A stretch of 18,113 nt of DNA, from assembly GCA_964496755.1 (NCBI GenBank), contig CAZCBD010000032.1, positions 1 to 18,113 of the forward strand, written 5' to 3'. Below, piece after piece: positions 15,191 through 18,113 of this stretch. Within the stretch, counting starts at the first letter, position 1; each line of letters starts with the position of its first letter. The DNA comes from CAZCBD01 sp964496755 (GTDB lineage Bacteria; Bacteroidota; Ignavibacteria; Ignavibacteriales; Melioribacteraceae). The translations under genes and the position numbers were made by a program. The notes beneath the pieces are model-generated. The model saw only the letters and a program-made list of their open reading frames with translations, did no database searches and had not been told where the DNA came from.

Positions 15191-15658
15191 ATGAGAAAGA
15201 GAAGAGCAGAAAAGAAATTTATTAAACCAGATTCCAAATTTAATGATGTTTTGGTTAGTAAGTTTATTAACTATGTAATGCTGGACGGAAAAAAGTCTGT
15301 TGCCAGAAAAGTTGTTTACGATAGCTTTGACATTGTTGAGAAAAAAACTAAGAAAAACGGTTTGGAAGTTTTCAAAAAAGCTGTTAGTAATGTTCAGCCG
15401 CTTGTAGAAGTAAGAAGTAGACGAGTTGGCGGGGCCACTTATCAAGTTCCGATGGAAGTTAGACCGGAACGTAGAATTGCTCTGGCTTTAAGATGGTTGA
15501 AATTATATTCCTCAAAAAGAGGTGATAAAGGAATGGCTGCCAGATTGGCTGCTGAATTAATAGCCGCATCAAACGGTGATGGACAGGCGGTAAAGAAAAA
15601 AGATGATACACACAAAATGGCGGAAGCTAATAAAGCGTTTGCGCATTTTAGATGGTGA
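15191..15658 (+). CDS. rpsG: 30S ribosomal protein S7
   Basis: This 155-residue protein begins MRKRRAEKKFIKPDSKFNDV and carries the S7 signature KFINYVMLDGKKSVARKVVY, then VEVRSRRVGGATYQVPMEVR and the C-terminal KMAEANKAFAHFRW. S7 nucleates folding of the 3' domain of 16S rRNA and lies at the E site. In E. coli it represses the str operon by binding the rpsL-rpsG spacer. Here that spacer is only five bases, so such a site would have to lie within the coding sequence. The start and length are standard. fusA follows after 23 bases. Confidence 0.97.
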   Translation: MRKRRAEKKFIKPDSKFNDVLVSKFINYVMLDGKKSVARKVVYDSFDIVEKKTKKNGLEVFKKAVSNVQPLVEVRSRRVGGATYQVPMEVRPERRIALALRWLKLYSSKRGDKGMAARLAAELIAASNGDGQAVKKKDDTHKMAEANKAFAHFRW

Positions 15659-15681
15659 TGAGATAAGGTTAATTTGATACG

Positions 15682-17784
15682 ATGGCAAAGAAAATAGATA
15701 TATCGAAAGTTAGAAATATTGGTATTATGGCACATATTGACGCCGGAAAAACTACAACTACCGAAAGAGTTTTGTTTTATACCGGAAAAGTTCACCGATT
15801 GGGTGAAGTGCATGATGGTGCCGCTACCATGGATTGGATGGAGCAAGAAAAGGAAAGAGGAATTACTATTACAAGTGCTTCCACAACTTGTTTTTGGAGT
15901 GACCATCAAATTAATATTATCGATACCCCGGGGCACGTGGATTTTACAGTTGAAGTTGAAAGATCTTTGAGAGTTTTGGATGGTGCGGTTGCATTATTCT
16001 GCGCCGTTGGCGGTGTTGAACCTCAATCCGAAACCGTTTGGAGACAGGCTGATAAATATGGCGTTCCGAGAATTGCTTTTGTAAACAAAATGGATAGAGT
16101 TGGTGCCGATTTTTATAATGCGGTGCAAATGATGAAAGATAGATTAAAAGCCAACGCTGTTCCAATTACTTTGCCTATAGGCGAAGGTGATATGTTTACA
16201 GGTGTTATTGATTTGATTACAATGTCGGCCAGAATGTATGTTGATGATCCAACAGGAGCAAAATTCGAAGATACTACAATTCCCACGGATTTGGTGAAAT
16301 TAGCAGAAAAATACAGAACATTGATGCTTGAAGCGGTTTCTGATGTGGATGATTCACTGTTAGAAAAATATTTGGATGGTGATGAAATAACTGAAAAAGA
16401 AATTAAAGATGTTTTGCGAAAAGCAACTATAGATTTAAAAATTATTCCTGTTTTATGTGGTTCCGCTTTTAAAAACAAAGGTGTTCAAAAACTTTTGGAT
16501 TCTGTTATTGAATTTTTGCCTTCACCTGCAGATTTGCCGGAGTTGGAAGTAAATAGAGTGTCAGACGATAAAATTATTTTAAGAAAGCAAGACGAAACAT
16601 CAAAGTTTGCAGCATTGGCATTTAAAATTATGACTGATCCATATGTAGGCAAACTCACATATATTAGAGTTTACAGTGGTAAACTTAAAACCGGTTCTTA
16701 TATTTACAATTCAAACTCCGGAAAAAAAGAAAGAATTGGTAGAATTCTGCAGATGCATGCTAATCATCGGCAGGATATTGAAGGGATTAGAGCAGGTGAT
16801 ATAGTTGCTATTGTGGGATTAAAACACACAAAAACCGGCGATACGCTTTGTACGGAAGATGAACAAGTGCAATTGGAAAAAATGGCTTTCCCCGAACCGG
16901 TTATTCAAATAGCAATTGAACCGAAAACTAAAGCAGATCAAGATAAATTATCTGATGCTTTGGTTAAATTATCCGAAGAAGACCCGACTTTCAAGGTTAG
17001 CTTGAATGAAGAAACCGGACAAACATTGATTGCCGGAATGGGTGAACTTCATTTGGAAATATTAATTGACAGAATGAAGCGCGAATTTAAAGTTGAAGCT
17101 AACATCGGAAAACCACAGGTAGCATACAGAGAAACAATTACCAAAAAAGTGAATATTGAAGGTAAATTTGTTAAGCAAAGTGGTGGACGCGGTAAATACG
17201 GACATGTATGGTTGGAATTAGAACCGAATGAGCCCGGTAAAGGATTTGAATTTGTTGATGCAATAGTTGGTGGAGTAGTACCAAAAGAGTACATCACACC
17301 GGTTAGCAAAGGCATAAAAGATGCAATGAAAAATGGTGTTTTAGCCGGATATCCGTTGGTGGATATTAAGGCAAAATTATATGACGGATCATACCATGAT
17401 GTAGATTCCGATGAAATGTCATTTAAAGTTGCAGCTGCAATAGCTTTAAGAGACGGTGCAAAAAAAGCATCGCCCGCTTTGTTGGAACCCGTAATGGCTG
17501 TTGAAGTTATTACACCCGAAGAATATCTTGGTGATGTGATGGGTGATTTGAACTCCAGAAGAGGAAAAATTGAAGGATTTCATCCCAGAAAAGATGCTCA
17601 GGTAATTAAAGCAACGGTTCCGCTTTCGGAAATGTTTGGTTATGCTACTACACTTAGATCGAAAACCCAAGGTAGAGCAATATTTACAATGCAATTTTCG
17701 CATTATAATCAAGTACCTAAAAGCATTGCAGAAGAATTGTCTGAAAAGGCATATGTTAAAGATAATTATGAAGCTGAAGTATAA
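15682..17784 (+). CDS. fusA: Elongation factor G
   Basis: This 700-residue protein is a full-length EF-G, the GTPase that moves tRNAs and mRNA through the ribosome. The G domain has the P-loop AHIDAGKT at residues 17-24, switch I with EKERGITI, the G3 motif DTPGH at 81-85 and the G4 motif NKMD at 135-138. Domain II follows from about 310 (FAALAFKIMTDPYVGKLTYI). Domains III to V include GMGELHLEIL and, in domain IV, SGGRGKYGHVW and the loop DGSYHDVDSDEMSFK. The ATG at 15682 has no strong Shine-Dalgarno close by (AAGG near 15665), so coupling with rpsG is possible. tuf follows after 34 bases. Confidence 0.98.
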   Translation: MAKKIDISKVRNIGIMAHIDAGKTTTTERVLFYTGKVHRLGEVHDGAATMDWMEQEKERGITITSASTTCFWSDHQINIIDTPGHVDFTVEVERSLRVLDGAVALFCAVGGVEPQSETVWRQADKYGVPRIAFVNKMDRVGADFYNAVQMMKDRLKANAVPITLPIGEGDMFTGVIDLITMSARMYVDDPTGAKFEDTTIPTDLVKLAEKYRTLMLEAVSDVDDSLLEKYLDGDEITEKEIKDVLRKATIDLKIIPVLCGSAFKNKGVQKLLDSVIEFLPSPADLPELEVNRVSDDKIILRKQDETSKFAALAFKIMTDPYVGKLTYIRVYSGKLKTGSYIYNSNSGKKERIGRILQMHANHRQDIEGIRAGDIVAIVGLKHTKTGDTLCTEDEQVQLEKMAFPEPVIQIAIEPKTKADQDKLSDALVKLSEEDPTFKVSLNEETGQTLIAGMGELHLEILIDRMKREFKVEANIGKPQVAYRETITKKVNIEGKFVKQSGGRGKYGHVWLELEPNEPGKGFEFVDAIVGGVVPKEYITPVSKGIKDAMKNGVLAGYPLVDIKAKLYDGSYHDVDSDEMSFKVAAAIALRDGAKKASPALLEPVMAVEVITPEEYLGDVMGDLNSRRGKIEGFHPRKDAQVIKATVPLSEMFGYATTLRSKTQGRAIFTMQFSHYNQVPKSIAEELSEKAYVKDNYEAEV

Positions 17785-17818
17785 AAGAAAAATAATAAGT
17801 TAATAAAAGGAGTATCTA

Positions 17819-18113
17819 ATGGCTAAAGAAAAATTTGATCGCTCGAAGGCTCACGTAAATATTGGTACAATCGGACACGTGGATCATGGTAAAACAACTT
17901 TAACAGCTGCGATTACAATGGCCTTAAGTAAAAAAGGTTTATCTGAAAAAAGATCATTCGATAGTATTGATAACGCACCTGAAGAAAAAGAACGTGGTAT
18001 TACTATCGCTACAGCTCACGTTGAATATTCAACCGCTACAAGACACTATGCGCACGTGGATTGTCCGGGACACGCCGATTATGTTAAAAACATGATTACC
18101 GGTGCTGCTCAGA
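17819..18113 (+). CDS. tuf: Elongation factor Tu, 5' part only
   Basis: The first 98 codons are present and the window end cuts the gene. The G domain shows the P-loop GHVDHGKT at residues 19-26, switch I with DNAPEEKERGITIATAHVEY, and the G3 motif DCPGH at 81-85. EF-Tu brings aminoacyl-tRNA to the ribosome. AGGAG at 17808-17812 is six bases before the ATG at 17819. The KRSF and SIDNAPEEKERG sequences resemble EF-Tu of the Bacteroidetes/Chlorobi group. This is the only tuf in the window, because the usual second site after tRNA-Thr is empty. Confidence 0.97.
   Translation, partial: MAKEKFDRSKAHVNIGTIGHVDHGKTTLTAAITMALSKKGLSEKRSFDSIDNAPEEKERGITIATAHVEYSTATRHYAHVDCPGHADYVKNMITGAAQ

Noticed and set aside
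15442..15936. 164-residue minus-strand ORF across the rpsG-fusA junction
   Set aside because: Although long, it overlaps two essential genes on the opposite strand and shows no recognisable protein pattern.

Overview
The window is the core translation and transcription gene cluster of an AT-rich bacterium, preceded by about 2.7 kb of less conserved sequence. The core runs tRNA-Tyr, tRNA-Gly, tRNA-Thr, rpmG, tRNA-Trp, secE, nusG, rplK, rplA, rplJ, rplL, rpoB, rpoC, rpsL, rpsG, fusA and the 5' part of tuf, all on the + strand. RpoB, RpoC and EF-Tu look like proteins of the Bacteroidetes/Chlorobi (FCB) group. Strong Shine-Dalgarno sequences before rplJ, rplL, rpoB, rpoC, rpsL and tuf, and a near-consensus TTGACA/TATATT promoter before rpsL, argue against Bacteroidetes proper, which mostly lack both. 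An Ignavibacteria- or Chlorobi-like organism is my inference; no search was possible.

Region 1 (1 to about 2765) holds the 3' part of a transglutaminase-like gene whose frame is broken near its end, a multi-pass membrane protein of the DUF418/DUF1624 type, a small DUF486 membrane protein, and three spacers. The spacers contain short repeats, a 14-bp palindrome and possible decayed fragments. These genes have no evident functional link to the core cluster.

Region 2 (2766-3425) holds four tRNA genes, none with an encoded CCA end, and rpmG. The Tyr-Gly-Thr trio is the block that in many bacteria precedes a tuf gene. Here tuf is absent at that place: the trio is followed by two overlapping, mutually exclusive hairpins with T runs, then rpmG.

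Region 3 (3452-14656) is the secE-nusG-rplKAJL-rpoBC cluster. It makes a translocase subunit, a transcription elongation factor, the ribosomal stalk and L1 proteins, and the two largest RNA polymerase subunits. Hairpins lie in the nusG-rplK, rplJ-rplL and rplL-rpoB gaps. The last is a long 17-bp stem where E. coli has an attenuator and an RNase III site.

Region 4 (14727 to the end) is the str operon (rpsL-rpsG-fusA-tuf) with its own strong promoter. tuf is cut off by the window end.

I found no new multi-gene system. Most of the window is ordinary, well-conserved core. The points worth a second look are the regulatory RNA structures, the missing upstream tuf, the broken transglutaminase gene and the decayed spacers at the left.
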